From the NCBI GenBank assembly GCA_021832305.1, contig JAKBLB010000003.1, forward strand, positions 59,756 to 123,755: 64,000 bases of DNA, written 5' to 3'. Position numbers and translations under genes: made by a program. Position 1 is the first letter of the stretch. Each line of letters begins with the position of its first letter. The DNA comes from Pseudomonadota bacterium. Lineage in GTDB: Bacteria > Pseudomonadota > Gammaproteobacteria > Burkholderiales > Ferrovaceae. Below are positions 63,627 through 64,000 of the stretch, one piece after another. The notes under the pieces are model-generated. The model had not been told where the DNA came from, made no database searches, and saw only the letters and a program-made list of their open reading frames with translations.

Positions 63627-64000
<374 letters not shown>

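Overview
The window looks like chromosomal DNA of a betaproteobacterium. The best evidence is the cysteine-free L32 protein (rpmF) and the gene set maf, RsmI-like methyltransferase, yceD-rpmF-plsX-fabHDG-acpP-fabF-mltG-tmk-holB-tatD lying beside rluC and rne. The genus cannot be fixed from sequence alone. Many metal-handling and c-di-GMP genes fit a metal-exposed environmental organism, but that is inference.

Layout. Positions 1-5.8 kb hold the end of a SNF2-type helicase, ettA, a glycine-zipper lipoprotein, the dTDP-sugar genes rfbB-rfbA and an OmpR-type regulator whose phosphoacceptor position is Asn. Positions 5.9-10 kb carry nadB, nadA, nadC and panD, all aspartate-linked cofactor synthesis. 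Positions 10-15.4 kb are one minus-strand beta-oxidation operon (hydroxyacyl-CoA dehydrogenase/enoyl-CoA hydratase fusion, thiolase, etfB, etfA). A pabB-pabC fusion follows, then a copper-type envelope cluster (DUF2946-like protein, Cys-rich beta-barrel, TlpA-PCuAC fusion), a Sel1-repeat protein and a panB-tolC-emrA-like run. Positions 24-34.8 kb contain yceI, cytochrome b561, tatD, holB, tmk, mltG and the fatty-acid/phospholipid cluster up to yceD. Positions 34.9-40.3 kb carry maf, a tetrapyrrole-methylase-family methyltransferase, rluC and rne with a long leader. A DUF2252 gene then diverges from a TonB-dependent receptor-exbB-exbD-tonB operon, followed by a FIST sensor protein coupled to a hybrid histidine kinase.

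From a tRNA-Leu(UAG) at 49.2 kb to the partial tRNA-Pro(CGG) at the right edge the character changes to accessory DNA. It holds an MNT nucleotidyltransferase with a broken partner, a CadR-like regulator with a DMT exporter and a divergent CDF-like transporter, a 7TM diguanylate cyclase, a CusF gene beside a doubly deleted CusA remnant, an HD-GYP gene with an in-frame stop, an orphan DNA methyltransferase, a hemerythrin-GGDEF-EAL protein, a site-2 protease, an antitoxin stub and a RES-Xre toxin-antitoxin pair whose toxin is frameshifted. Five or more loci there are visibly broken, so it reads as a decaying island that keeps some intact metal and c-di-GMP genes.

Start codons were often moved inward from the ORF track using family alignment and ribosome-binding sites; each case is stated. 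No CRISPR array, rRNA operon or intact insertion sequence was seen.
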